Assembly: GCF_000819845.1 (NCBI RefSeq)
Contig: NZ_CDCG01000043.1
Coordinates: 32,659 to 96,658, forward strand
Direction: 5' to 3'
Origin: Aeromonas enteropelogenes
Lineage (GTDB): Bacteria; Pseudomonadota; Gammaproteobacteria; Enterobacterales; Aeromonadaceae
DNA length: 64,000 nt
The position numbers were made by a program, and so were the translations under genes. The notes beneath the pieces were generated by a model that was not told where the DNA came from, searched no databases, and worked only from the letters and a program-made list of their open reading frames with translations. Below, one piece after another: positions 9,075 through 17,224 of the stretch. How positions within the stretch are numbered: the first letter of the stretch is position 1; each line of letters begins with the position of its first letter.

Positions 9075-10094
9075 ATGAAACAGGGAACCCATCTGCTGGC
9101 CGCCGCCGTGTTGGCTGCCACGACAGCCCCGGCACTGGCCGCAACCGATCTCACCGTCTACACCGCCTTCGAACCGGAGCAGCTCAGCGAGCTGAAAACC
9201 GCGTTCGAGCGCCAGCATCCGGACATCAACATCAAGTGGGTGCGTGACTCCACCGGCGTGGTCACCGCCCGCCTGCTGGCAGAAAAAGCCCAGCCCAAGG
9301 CAGACGTGGTATGGGGACTGGCGGCTACCAGCCTGATGCAGCTCGATCAGCAACAGATGCTCAATGCCTATGCCCCGAAAGGGCTGGAAAAGCTCGACAG
9401 CCGCTTTCGCGACAGCAAGGCCGAGCCGCACTGGATCGGTCTGGACGCCTTCTTCAGCGCCATCTGCTTCAACAAGGTAGAGGCCGAGAAACAGGGGATC
9501 CCGGCCCCCACCAGCTGGGCCGACCTCACCAAGCCCATCTACAAGGGCAAGGTGATCATGCCCAACCCCAGCTCCTCCGGCACCGGCTACCTGAGCGTCG
9601 CCGGCTGGCTGCAGACCATGGGCGAGCAGCAGGGCTGGCAATTTATGAACGGCCTGCACCAGAACATCGACCGTTACACCCACTCGGGCTCCGCCCCCTG
9701 CAAGCTGGCCGCCAGCGGCGAGACGGTGATCGGTATCTCCTTCGACTTCCCGGCTACCAGCCTCAAGGCCAAGGGGGCCCCCATCGAGGTGGTGTTCCCG
9801 AAAGAGGGTTCGGGCTGGGACATGGAAGCCGCCGCCATCATCAAGGGCACCCCCAAGCTCGAAGCCGCCAAGCAGCTGCTCGATTTTGCCGCTACCGAAC
9901 AGGCCAACGCCCTCTATAACAAGTCGTTTGCCGTGGTCGCCATCCCGGATGTAGCCAAGCCCAGAGCGGGCTATCCGGCGGATATCAAGGGTCAGATGAT
10001 CGACAACGACTTTGGCTGGGCAGCCCGCGAGCGCAACACCATCCTGGCCCAGTGGAGCGCTAGCTTCGACGGCAAGACCGAAGCCAAGCAGTAA
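9075..10094 (+). CDS. phnS: 2-aminoethylphosphonate ABC transporter, periplasmic binding protein
   Basis: PhnS-type binding proteins capture AEP in the periplasm for ABC import. The product is 339 residues with an N-terminal Sec signal peptide: a positively charged start, a hydrophobic alanine-rich core and a cleavage region around ALA-AT near residue 21. The mature protein has the iron/thiamine-type class of periplasmic binding fold, starting with TDLTVYTAFEPEQ. I prefer ATG 9075, preceded by GGAGAAGAGG, over the ATG at 9063, which would place the ribosome-binding site inside the gene. A PhnR-type operator lies upstream and a terminator follows, so phnS can be expressed above the rest of the transporter. 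Confidence 0.9.
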   Translation: MKQGTHLLAAAVLAATTAPALAATDLTVYTAFEPEQLSELKTAFERQHPDINIKWVRDSTGVVTARLLAEKAQPKADVVWGLAATSLMQLDQQQMLNAYAPKGLEKLDSRFRDSKAEPHWIGLDAFFSAICFNKVEAEKQGIPAPTSWADLTKPIYKGKVIMPNPSSSGTGYLSVAGWLQTMGEQQGWQFMNGLHQNIDRYTHSGSAPCKLAASGETVIGISFDFPATSLKAKGAPIEVVFPKEGSGWDMEAAAIIKGTPKLEAAKQLLDFAATEQANALYNKSFAVVAIPDVAKPRAGYPADIKGQMIDNDFGWAARERNTILAQWSASFDGKTEAKQ

Positions 10095-10151
10095 GCGTCA
10101 AGGGCTGCGGTTTGTTCACGCCCCACAAACCGCGCCCAATAAACTGCTTGT

Positions 10152-10183
10152 CGAAGGCCAACAAGTGTTGGCCTTCGCTTTTT
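10152..10183 (+). terminator. Terminator between phnS and phnT
   Basis: An 11-bp perfect stem (CGAAGGCCAAC with its complement, 10152-10162 and 10167-10177) with a four-base loop is followed by CTTTTT. It would end or thin out the phnS message before phnT. Confidence 0.8.
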
Positions 10184-10296
10184 GGCATCGCCCCCATCCA
10201 CACGCTGCCAAGCCATCTGCTGATGACCAGGCGTCATCTGACTGTCATCAAGCCGTCATCCCGCCATCACCCAACCGTCATATTTCATCCGCAAAC

Positions 10297-10308
10297 TGGT
10301 ATATACCA
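10297..10308. promoter_or_regulatory. Candidate PhnR operator upstream of phnT
   Basis: A second perfect copy of TGGTATATACCA lies 21 bases before the phnT ATG and after the phnS terminator. It suggests that phnT and the following genes have their own PhnR-controlled promoter. Confidence 0.7.
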
Positions 10309-10328
10309 AATCAGTAGCGAGTCGCACC

Positions 10329-11423
10329 ATGACCCAGCCCTATCTGGACATCCAACACCTCAACAAGCAGTTCGGTGCTTTTCAGGCCCTCAAGGGGATC
10401 TCTCTGACCATTGAGCCGGGGGAGTTTATCTGTTTTCTCGGTCCCTCCGGCTGCGGCAAGACCACCCTGCTCAGAGCCATCGCCGGGCTGGATCTGCCGG
10501 ACAGCGGCGAGATCTGGCAAGGGGGGCGCAATATCTCCCGCCTACCGCCCCAAGAGCGCGATTTTGGCATCGTGTTTCAGTCCTACGCCCTCTTCCCCAA
10601 CCTGACGGTGGCCCAGAACATCGCCTTCGGCCTTGAGAATCAGGGACTGGCGCGCGATGCCATCAAGGAGCGGGTGGATCACTGGCTGGGGCTGGTGGAT
10701 CTCACGGCCCAGTCCCACAAATACCCGAGCCAGATCTCCGGCGGCCAGCAGCAGCGAGTGGCGCTGGCCCGGGCCTTGGCCCTCTCCCCCGGTCTGCTGC
10801 TGCTGGACGAACCGCTCAGCGCACTCGATGCGCTGGTGCGCACCCACCTTCGCAGCGAGATCCGCGCCCTGCAACAGCGCCTCGGCATCACTACCATCAT
10901 GGTGACCCACGATCAGGAAGAGGCGCTGACCATGGCCGATCGCATCGTGGTGATGGAGGGCGGCCGCATCGTGCAGGTGGGCACCCCGCAGGCGATCTAC
11001 CACCAGCCTGCCAACCGCTTCGTGGCAAGCTTCGTCGGCACCATGAACTTCCTCGACACCCTGGTGCTGAGCCCCACTCAGGTGCGCCTCAACGAACAAC
11101 CGCTACAACTCGCCAACCGGGCTGCGGCCGGCAGCAAATTGCAGGTGGCGATCCGCCCCGAGGCAATCACCCTGAGTGCGCCGAGCGAGCCCTATCTTGG
11201 TCAGCACGGCGTTGAAGCAACCATCGATCAGGTGGAGTTTCTCGGCGCCGCCCAGCGCCTTATCTGCACCGCCGACACCTATCTGGGCCCGCAGCAAATT
11301 CTGGTGGAGCGCCCGACCCACGAGCGGCCCCGCCACGAGCAGAGTGGCTGGCGCAGCGGCATGCGCTGCTCGCTGCACTGGCCCGCCGGGGCGATGCAGC
11401 TGTTTGAAGGAGAGCGCCCATGA
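10329..11423 (+). CDS. phnT: 2-aminoethylphosphonate ABC transporter, ATP-binding protein
   Basis: PhnT powers AEP import by ATP hydrolysis at the cytoplasmic face. The 364-residue protein has Walker A GPSGCGKTT (about residues 37-45), Q-loop region, ABC signature SGGQQQR (about 138-144), Walker B LLLLDEP and the switch histidine in VTHDQEEAL. A C-terminal TOBE-like regulatory domain extends past residue 240, as in the spermidine/iron/phosphonate class of importers. The stop overlaps the permease start by four bases, so the two are made together. Confidence 0.9.
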   Translation: MTQPYLDIQHLNKQFGAFQALKGISLTIEPGEFICFLGPSGCGKTTLLRAIAGLDLPDSGEIWQGGRNISRLPPQERDFGIVFQSYALFPNLTVAQNIAFGLENQGLARDAIKERVDHWLGLVDLTAQSHKYPSQISGGQQQRVALARALALSPGLLLLDEPLSALDALVRTHLRSEIRALQQRLGITTIMVTHDQEEALTMADRIVVMEGGRIVQVGTPQAIYHQPANRFVASFVGTMNFLDTLVLSPTQVRLNEQPLQLANRAAAGSKLQVAIRPEAITLSAPSEPYLGQHGVEATIDQVEFLGAAQRLICTADTYLGPQQILVERPTHERPRHEQSGWRSGMRCSLHWPAGAMQLFEGERP

Positions 11424-13168
11424 CAGCCCCCCTTGCGACCTCCTCCCTGTTGCCGCCAGCGACAGCCCGCCAAGACTCTCGTTGGTCGCGGCTTTGTCGC
11501 GGCTGGAGCCGGGATCAGCTGCTGCAACTGATCCTGCTGGTGCTCGGCATCACCCTGCTCACCGGCGGCTTGCTGCTGCCGCTGCTCACCATGCTGCAAA
11601 AGAGCCTGCAGGATGAGTACGGCCTCTGGGTGGGTCTTGCCAACTTCAGCGCCTACTTCGACTCCACTCATCTGGGGCGCACCATCGGCAACACCCTCTG
11701 GCTCGGGGTGCTGATCACCGCGCTCGTGGTGACCATCGCCTTTGGCTACGCCTATGCCCTCACCCGCACCTGCATGCCGGGCAAGAGCCTGTTTCGCCTC
11801 ATAGGTTTGATCCCGCTGTTGATGCCCTCCCTGCTGCCCGCCATCAGCCTGGTCTACTGGTTTGGCAATCAGGGGATCGCCAAGGGGTTGCTCGGTGGCG
11901 AGAGTATCTACGGTCCCATCGGCATCGTCATTGGTCTGGGCTTCTGGTGCTTCCCCCACGCCCTGATGATCCTCATCACGGCACTCGGTCAGAGCGACGC
12001 CCGCCTCTATGAAGCCTCCCGGGTGCTCGGCAGCAGCGGCTGGCGCACCTTTGTCACCGTCACCCTGCCCACCGCTCGCTACGGTCTTTTGAGCGCCGCC
12101 ATCGCGGTCTTCACCCTCACCATCTGCGACTTCGGGGTGGCCAAGGTGATTGGCGGCCAGTACAGCGTGCTGGCCACCGATATCTACCGGCAGGTGATCG
12201 GGATGCAGAACTTCTCGCTGGGCGCCGTTGCCAGCGTCACCCTGCTGCTGCCGGCGCTCTTGAGCTTTGCGCTGGAGCACAGGGTACGCAGCAAGATGCA
12301 GGAGCAGAGCAGCACCAAGGCGGTGCCCTATTGCCCCAAACCCCATCGGCTGCGGGATCTGCTGGCGCTCGGCTGGTGCACTCTCTGGGCCCTGCTGTTT
12401 CTGGCGCTGGTGGGCATGGCGGTTTACGGCTCCCTGGTGCAGTTCTGGCCCTACAACCTTGGGCTGACGCTGGATCACTACGCCTTTGACAGCAACAGCG
12501 TCTACGGCTGGCAGCCCTTTACCAACACCCTGCAGTTGGGTCTTTTTACCGCACTTATCGGCACAATGCTGGTGATGGTGCTGGCCTGGGCCCAGGAGAA
12601 GGGGCGCCACTTCCCATGGCTTCGCCAGTTGTTGCATCTGCTCGCAATGCTGTCGCTGGCGGTGCCCGGCATGGTGCTGGGGCTGGGTTACATCTTCTTT
12701 TTCAACGGCAATCCGCTGTTTGGCGGCCTCTACGGCACTCTCTATGGCACTCTGCCGCTGATGGTGCTCTCCTGCGTCATCCACTACTACACGGTGGGTC
12801 ATATGACGGCGCTGACCAGCCTGAAACAACTGCCCAAGGAGCTGGAGCTGGTGGCCATCTCATTGCGCATTCCGCTCTGGAAAGCGTTCTGGCGCGTCAC
12901 CCTGCCCGCCTCCCTGCCAGCGCTCTTGGAAATCTTTATCTATCTGTTCGTCAACGCCATGACCACCACCTCGGCGGTGATCTTCCTCTATTCGAGCGAC
13001 AGCGTGCTCGCCTCCATCGCCGTGCTCAACATGGAGGACTCCGGCGATACCGCCGCAGCCGCCGCCATGGCCACCCTGATCCTGCTGGCCGCCGCCACCG
13101 TCAAGCTGCTCCAGCTCTTTTTGAGCCGCACCCTGCTGGATCGCACCCAGCGCTGGCGCCACCCATAA
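11420..13168 (+). CDS. Two-domain AEP ABC transporter permease (PhnU/PhnV roles in one chain)
   Basis: The 582-residue protein contains about twelve membrane helices in two homologous halves. Each half has the EAA loop that docks on the ATPase: EASRVLGSSGWRTFVTVTLP (about residues 197-216) and ELVAISLRIPLWKAFWRVTLP (about 475-495). It therefore supplies both membrane halves of the importer, which in Salmonella are the separate proteins PhnU and PhnV. Related one-chain permeases are known in other AEP clusters. It is translationally coupled to phnT and followed after 18 bases by the FAD oxidoreductase. AEP specificity is inferred from the cluster. Confidence 0.85.
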   Translation: MTAPLATSSLLPPATARQDSRWSRLCRGWSRDQLLQLILLVLGITLLTGGLLLPLLTMLQKSLQDEYGLWVGLANFSAYFDSTHLGRTIGNTLWLGVLITALVVTIAFGYAYALTRTCMPGKSLFRLIGLIPLLMPSLLPAISLVYWFGNQGIAKGLLGGESIYGPIGIVIGLGFWCFPHALMILITALGQSDARLYEASRVLGSSGWRTFVTVTLPTARYGLLSAAIAVFTLTICDFGVAKVIGGQYSVLATDIYRQVIGMQNFSLGAVASVTLLLPALLSFALEHRVRSKMQEQSSTKAVPYCPKPHRLRDLLALGWCTLWALLFLALVGMAVYGSLVQFWPYNLGLTLDHYAFDSNSVYGWQPFTNTLQLGLFTALIGTMLVMVLAWAQEKGRHFPWLRQLLHLLAMLSLAVPGMVLGLGYIFFFNGNPLFGGLYGTLYGTLPLMVLSCVIHYYTVGHMTALTSLKQLPKELELVAISLRIPLWKAFWRVTLPASLPALLEIFIYLFVNAMTTTSAVIFLYSSDSVLASIAVLNMEDSGDTAAAAAMATLILLAAATVKLLQLFLSRTLLDRTQRWRHP

Positions 13169-13186
13169 CCTTATCGAGGAGTCATC

Positions 13187-14593
13187 ATGCCCACTCTCCC
13201 CTTCTGGCTGGCCGAAGCGCTCGCCGCCGAACAACCCGCGCCACCCACGCCCCTCGTCGGCCACCACGAGGCCGATGTCTGCATCGTCGGCGGCGGCTTT
13301 ACCGGGCTGTGGAGCGCCATCGCCCTTAAACAGGCCGAGCCACACTTGCGCATCCTGGTGCTGGAGAAAGATCGCTGCGGCAGCGGCGCCTCCGGGCGCA
13401 ACGGCGGCTGTCTGCTCACCTGGTCGGCCAAATATTTGACGTTAAGGCGCCTCTTTGGCGAAGAGCAGGCCGCTTGGCTAGTGCAAAGATCCGAGCAGGC
13501 GGTGCACGAGATCGCCCGTTTCTGCGAAACGCACAACATAGAGGCAGAGCTGAGGGTCGAGGGCACCTGCTACACCGCCACCAGCGAGGCCCAGCGCGGC
13601 CTGATGGATCCGGTATTGCAGGCGCTACAGCGAGCCGACCTTAACCAGTGGCAGGCGATTGAAGAGGGTGAACTGGCGAGCCAGAGCGGCTCCCACGTTC
13701 ATCTGGAGGGGCTCTACAGCCCCCACGCGGGCTCGGTGCAACCGGCCCTGCTGGTGCGCGGCCTGCTGCGGGCAGCGCGAGAACTGGGGGTCGAGGTCTA
13801 TGAAGGCTCCCCCATGCAGCGCCTCGAAGGGGGCCAGCCTGCACGGGTACAAACACCACGGGGTGAGGTGCGTGCCCGCAAGGTGGTGCTGGCCCTCAAC
13901 AGCGCCATGGTGCAGCACTTTCGCGAGTTTCGACGCAGTATCGTGCTGGTCTCCTCCGATATGGTGATCACCGACCCTGCGCCACAGGCGCTTGCCGCCC
14001 AGCAGCTTGAGCACGGCCGCTCCGTGGTGGATGGCCGCACTTTTGTCCACTACTACCGCTCCACTCCGCAAGGGCGGCTGATGCTCGGTAAGGGGGGCAA
14101 CACCTTTGCCTTTGCCAACCGCCATCTGGCCGAGTTCGATGCCCCCAGCCGTTATCTTGCCCCCCTCACCCGCACCCTGCGCCGCTTCTTTCCGGCCCTT
14201 GCAGAGGTGCCCATTGCCGCCAGCTGGTGCGGCGCCTCCGACCGCTCGGTGGATGGCCTCCCCTTCTTCGGCCACTGGCGAGGGCAGCCCAACGTGGTCT
14301 ATGGCCTCGGCTATTCCGGCAACGGGGTGGCCCAGAGCTGGATGGGCGGCCAGATCCTGGCGGCCCTGGTGAGAGATGAAGTACAGGAGGAGGACAAACC
14401 GTGGCGTGACTGCGCCCTGGTAAGCGGCCCGCGCGGCTATTTCCCACCGGAGCCGTTTCGCTGGCTGGGGGCCATGGCGGTGCGCAATGCCATCCGGCGC
14501 AAGGAGCGGGCGGAAGATGAAAACCGCCCGGTGGCCTGGTATGACAAACAACTGGCCAAACTTGCCGATGCGGCGGGCAAGGCGGACAAATAG
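13187..14593 (+). CDS. FAD-dependent aminophosphonate oxidoreductase (DAO family)
   Basis: The 468-residue protein belongs to the D-amino-acid oxidase/glycine oxidase-like family. The FAD-binding motif CIVGGGFTGLW lies near residues 28-38 and the second flavin loop GSGASGRNGG near 66-75. A conserved C-terminal stretch YGLGYSGNGVAQSW (about 377-390) closes the FAD site. Enzymes of this type in phn clusters oxidise aminophosphonates, and some release AEP or phosphonoacetaldehyde from N-alkylated AEP. The exact substrate cannot be read from sequence. It is the last gene of the importer operon, 18 bases after the permease, with GAGGAG as ribosome-binding site. It would widen the substrate range of the pathway. 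Confidence 0.75.
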   Translation: MPTLPFWLAEALAAEQPAPPTPLVGHHEADVCIVGGGFTGLWSAIALKQAEPHLRILVLEKDRCGSGASGRNGGCLLTWSAKYLTLRRLFGEEQAAWLVQRSEQAVHEIARFCETHNIEAELRVEGTCYTATSEAQRGLMDPVLQALQRADLNQWQAIEEGELASQSGSHVHLEGLYSPHAGSVQPALLVRGLLRAARELGVEVYEGSPMQRLEGGQPARVQTPRGEVRARKVVLALNSAMVQHFREFRRSIVLVSSDMVITDPAPQALAAQQLEHGRSVVDGRTFVHYYRSTPQGRLMLGKGGNTFAFANRHLAEFDAPSRYLAPLTRTLRRFFPALAEVPIAASWCGASDRSVDGLPFFGHWRGQPNVVYGLGYSGNGVAQSWMGGQILAALVRDEVQEEDKPWRDCALVSGPRGYFPPEPFRWLGAMAVRNAIRRKERAEDENRPVAWYDKQLAKLADAAGKADK

Positions 14594-14845
14594 GCCCCTC
14601 TATTCCCATTGCTCCATTGGCCCATTTGTCACGCAGCCAATACGGCCCCAGGTGCAAATGGCAAAGCCCGTTCGAATGCGCCCCGGTTAGAAGAATTGTC
14701 AACCCCCCACCATGCCGGCCCCAGGGTCGGCATATTGCGTTCAGGCCAATAGGCTGGCAATGCGAGCCCACCACCAACGCCTCCTGAAACTGTCGTAGCC
14801 AGCACTGGATGACCGCCATCTCTCCTCGCCCCTGACAACCCTCCC
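14594..14845. other. Intergenic DNA with a terminator-like hairpin at 14712-14733
   Basis: No gene is seen between the oxidoreductase and the promoter at 14846. A hairpin (ATGCCGGCC at 14712-14720 pairing with GGTCGGCAT at 14725-14733, with one G-U pair) may end the phn transcript, but there is no T-run after it. Similar GCCGACC hairpins occur at 19140 and 20703. Confidence 0.4.
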
Positions 14846-14876
14846 TTGACATTGGATATAGCTCCAACGTTTAGCT
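14846..14876 (+). promoter_or_regulatory. MerR-type promoter upstream of the small membrane protein operon
   Basis: TTGACA (14846-14851) is followed, after a long 18-19 base spacer, by TTTAGCTT. The spacer is centred on the inverted repeat TTGGA-TATAGC-TCCAA. Long spacers with a central dyad are the hallmark of promoters activated by MerR-family proteins. The same layout (TTGAC-N19-TTTAGC) recurs at 19348. Confidence 0.55.
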
Positions 14877-14938
14877 TCTCTCACGCGCCCTAAGCCATAC
14901 AGGGCCATATCCCACCCTATTCGAGATCTGGAGGAGCA

Positions 14939-15268
14939 ATGAAGAATGTGTGGAAAATAACCTTGGTCACGCTATGGAGTGGGCTCATTTGGGGGATTTA
15001 CTGGCTACTACAAGTTCTGCCTCAATGGGTGTCTGCCGCGCTGGACAAGGTGGCAAGTCTCGAGTCAGGGGAGCTGGCGAGTACTACGGCGACGTTTTGG
15101 CCCGAGGGAGGGTTACCTATCCCCACTCAGTGGGTCAGCTGGGCGATGGAGATTTACCCGATGCTGCTGCCATTTGCTTCTGCCCTGTTGTGGGTGATTT
15201 GGGGGATAGGCGTGTTGTGCTTGTGGGGAGTGTTGCCACGCCTCGTATCCTGGAGGAAGGGGCCATGA
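14939..15268 (+). CDS. Small membrane protein of unknown function
   Basis: I do not recognise this 109-residue protein. It has two clear hydrophobic segments, about residues 6-28 and 72-98, both rich in tryptophan, separated by a polar linker with many serines and a proline-rich part (residues 35-70). This suggests a two-helix inner-membrane protein with the linker on one face. The ribosome-binding site GGAGGAG is strong. Its stop overlaps the following methyltransferase start (ATGA), so the two are probably functional partners. A MerR-type promoter about 65 bases upstream suggests induction by a small molecule or metal. Confidence 0.75.
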   Translation: MKNVWKITLVTLWSGLIWGIYWLLQVLPQWVSAALDKVASLESGELASTTATFWPEGGLPIPTQWVSWAMEIYPMLLPFASALLWVIWGIGVLCLWGVLPRLVSWRKGP

Positions 15269-15840
15269 GATCCATGAAGAAATACGTGAGGCACGCGCGC
15301 TCATCGCTGTCCTTTATGAAGCAGTTCGTTCGCTCACCCCGGGACGTAGGGGCTGTCTGGCCATCCTCCCAGTGGCTCTGCGACGGCATGATGGCAGGCA
15401 TTGATCTGCAACGGGCCAGGTATGTGGCGGAGCTGGGTGCGGGGACCGGGGTGCTCACCCGCACGCTGTTACAGGCGCTGCCTGACAATGCCAGGCTCGA
15501 TGCCTACGAGATCCACCCAGGCTTTATCTCTGTGCTGGAAACCATCCCGGATCCCAGGCTGGAGGTCTGCATGCAACCCGCCCAACAGCTGAACAAATCC
15601 TATGAGGTGATCTTCTCCGGCTTGCCCCTGCTGGCATTTACGCCCGCCCAGCGGCAGGCTGTGCTGGCCCGGGTCAAGGCATCCCTGCATCCAGGGGGGT
15701 ACTTTATCCAGTTCCAGTACACCTCGCAGATAGAGCGCGAACTGTCCCATCACTTTGACTGGCAACGCCGCCGTGTCTGGCTCAATATGCCGCCAGCCTG
15801 GGTCTATCAATGCAGCTTCGGCTCCCCTGAAGGGAAATAG
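15265..15840 (+). CDS. Class I SAM-dependent methyltransferase, PmtA/rRNA-dimethylase-like
   Basis: The 191-residue protein shows motif I VAELGAGTGVLT (about residues 53-64) with the acidic motif II in YEIHP, and the FSGLPLLAF stretch in the place of the catalytic NxPF/Y-type loop. The region before motif I, FVRSPRDVGAVWPSS, is typical of bacterial phospholipid N-methyltransferase (PmtA)-like proteins. The substrate is therefore likely to be a lipid headgroup, but a different small acceptor is possible. It is coupled to the small membrane protein gene, which could place the enzyme at the inner membrane. No terminator with a T-run is visible after it; instead a large imperfect inverted repeat starts 19 bases downstream. 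Confidence 0.75.
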   Translation: MRSMKKYVRHARSSLSFMKQFVRSPRDVGAVWPSSQWLCDGMMAGIDLQRARYVAELGAGTGVLTRTLLQALPDNARLDAYEIHPGFISVLETIPDPRLEVCMQPAQQLNKSYEVIFSGLPLLAFTPAQRQAVLARVKASLHPGGYFIQFQYTSQIERELSHHFDWQRRRVWLNMPPAWVYQCSFGSPEGK

Positions 15841-15858
15841 CCGGCTTGCAATCACACC

Positions 15859-15945
15859 TTGGACTTGATGCTGGTTCTGCCACTGCGAACGGCTCAGGTT
15901 GCTTATGCCAGTAGGCGACCGTGGCAACACCGGCATCAAGTCCAA
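15859..15945. repeat. Large imperfect inverted repeat (25-bp arms, 37-base loop)
   Basis: The arms at 15859-15883 and 15921-15945 are complementary at 22 of 25 positions. The outer part (TTGGACTTGATGC) is perfect. No T-run follows. It could be a remnant mobile element end, an RNA stem-loop or a cruciform. The rest of the 15841-16258 spacer shows no convincing gene. Confidence 0.55.
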
Positions 15946-16258
15946 CCTGCGACATAAAGGGTTGCGGCTGCCAATATGCCACGTCCCTCCCGATAGAGGC
16001 CAAGCCTGACTAATATCCGCACTGATGCTTGATTGTCAGACGCTATCTCAGCTTCGATGTGGCCAAGGCTAAAGGTGGAATATTTCCGTATTTCATAAAT
16101 TCAGTGTCTGAAAATCTCTCGAACAAATTGAATATAACCCCCCCCCTAAGCCATGGGGGATTCATCTGTCACATCTTTACGCTTGAACGAGTCAATTATT
16201 CTATTCAACAAGTACTGAGACTACGAAAAATATATGCGGTGCTAGATGAGCTTTCCCC

Positions 16259-17224
16259 CTATTCTGTTTCAGTGATCTTGAATTTACTGTCAAGAGAGCC
16301 CAACCCGGATGACCAGTACCAATAGCCATATCGTTGGAATAAACCCATATTAAACCGTCCTTTATCCCCAACTACCAAAGAAAAATTGACATCTTTATTT
16401 AAAGCTATTCCGTTTGATTCTTTATCCATTTTGCCAAAATAATCCTTGTTAGGGTATATCTGTTTGAATGTGACATCTACAGGTATCCAGCCAATATTCT
16501 CAAGATAAAATTCAGACCACGCATGGAATGTATTGTCAGCCCGAATAGCCACAACATGTCTGGCGGGAATTTGCTTTATCCTGAGTAACGTAATATATAT
16601 ACTCGACAAGTTTCCACAATCACCACCACCAGAATCCATAACTTCATTTAAGGGATGTAATCCCGTATTAGCATTTATATAGCTAAAGTTAAGCGGAACA
16701 TACTCGTACGCCATTCGAGCATAAGTCAAGATATCTGCCTGACTCTTTTCCCATAGTTTATTTGATATGGCTTGCAGTTTCTTATTTGACAGATTGATAT
16801 ATGGTAAATTATCCCTTGTGTAATTAATAAAATTAGCCCCCTTTTTATTGTATGGTTCTATCTTTTTTATCTTTAGTAGATTATAAAATTGATCATAGGT
16901 TGTCACCTGATAAGATACCGCAGACAATATATTCTCTCCGTTTTTCGGCGAGCTTTTTTCATCATAGACAAAGGATGCGTAACGCAACTCGCCATCATTA
17001 ATTACTACCCCATTGTTTGTTTGGATATACTTGACATCCTGAACTCTATTTTGCAGTGGTAGCGGTATATTGACTATTAAATCCGATAAGGCAAGACCAT
17101 TGTTTTTTGTATTTACACTCACTGTTACCGTGTAAGTTCTTGGATTGCTTTTGCTTAAATATGGTTCTTGCGCAAAAACAAAGCTGAAAAATATAAAAAT
17201 ACTAATGAATGTCATTTTTTTCAT
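16259..17224 (-). CDS. Exported transglutaminase-like (papain-fold) protein
   Basis: The 320-residue protein has a signal peptide (residues 1-18, a short charged start, then an FIFFSFVFA core) and a C-terminal transglutaminase-like core. The catalytic triad is visible: Cys203 in GGGDCGNLSS, His234 in NTFHAWSEFY and Asp250 in WIPVDVTF. Bacterial members of this superfamily are often peptidases or amidases rather than cross-linkers. I chose the ATG at 17224, which has GGGAGAGGGAAG upstream; the frame extends 17 codons further without signal character. Base composition is far more AT-rich than neighbouring genes, with many ATA and AAA codons, which points to horizontal acquisition. The substrate is unknown. 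Confidence 0.75.
   Translation of the reverse strand: MKKMTFISIFIFFSFVFAQEPYLSKSNPRTYTVTVSVNTKNNGLALSDLIVNIPLPLQNRVQDVKYIQTNNGVVINDGELRYASFVYDEKSSPKNGENILSAVSYQVTTYDQFYNLLKIKKIEPYNKKGANFINYTRDNLPYINLSNKKLQAISNKLWEKSQADILTYARMAYEYVPLNFSYINANTGLHPLNEVMDSGGGDCGNLSSIYITLLRIKQIPARHVVAIRADNTFHAWSEFYLENIGWIPVDVTFKQIYPNKDYFGKMDKESNGIALNKDVNFSLVVGDKGRFNMGLFQRYGYWYWSSGLGSLDSKFKITETE

Noticed and set aside
16029..16325. 98-codon frame in the spacer after the methyltransferase
   Set aside because: No ribosome-binding site, overlap with the end of the transglutaminase gene, and no family-like text.
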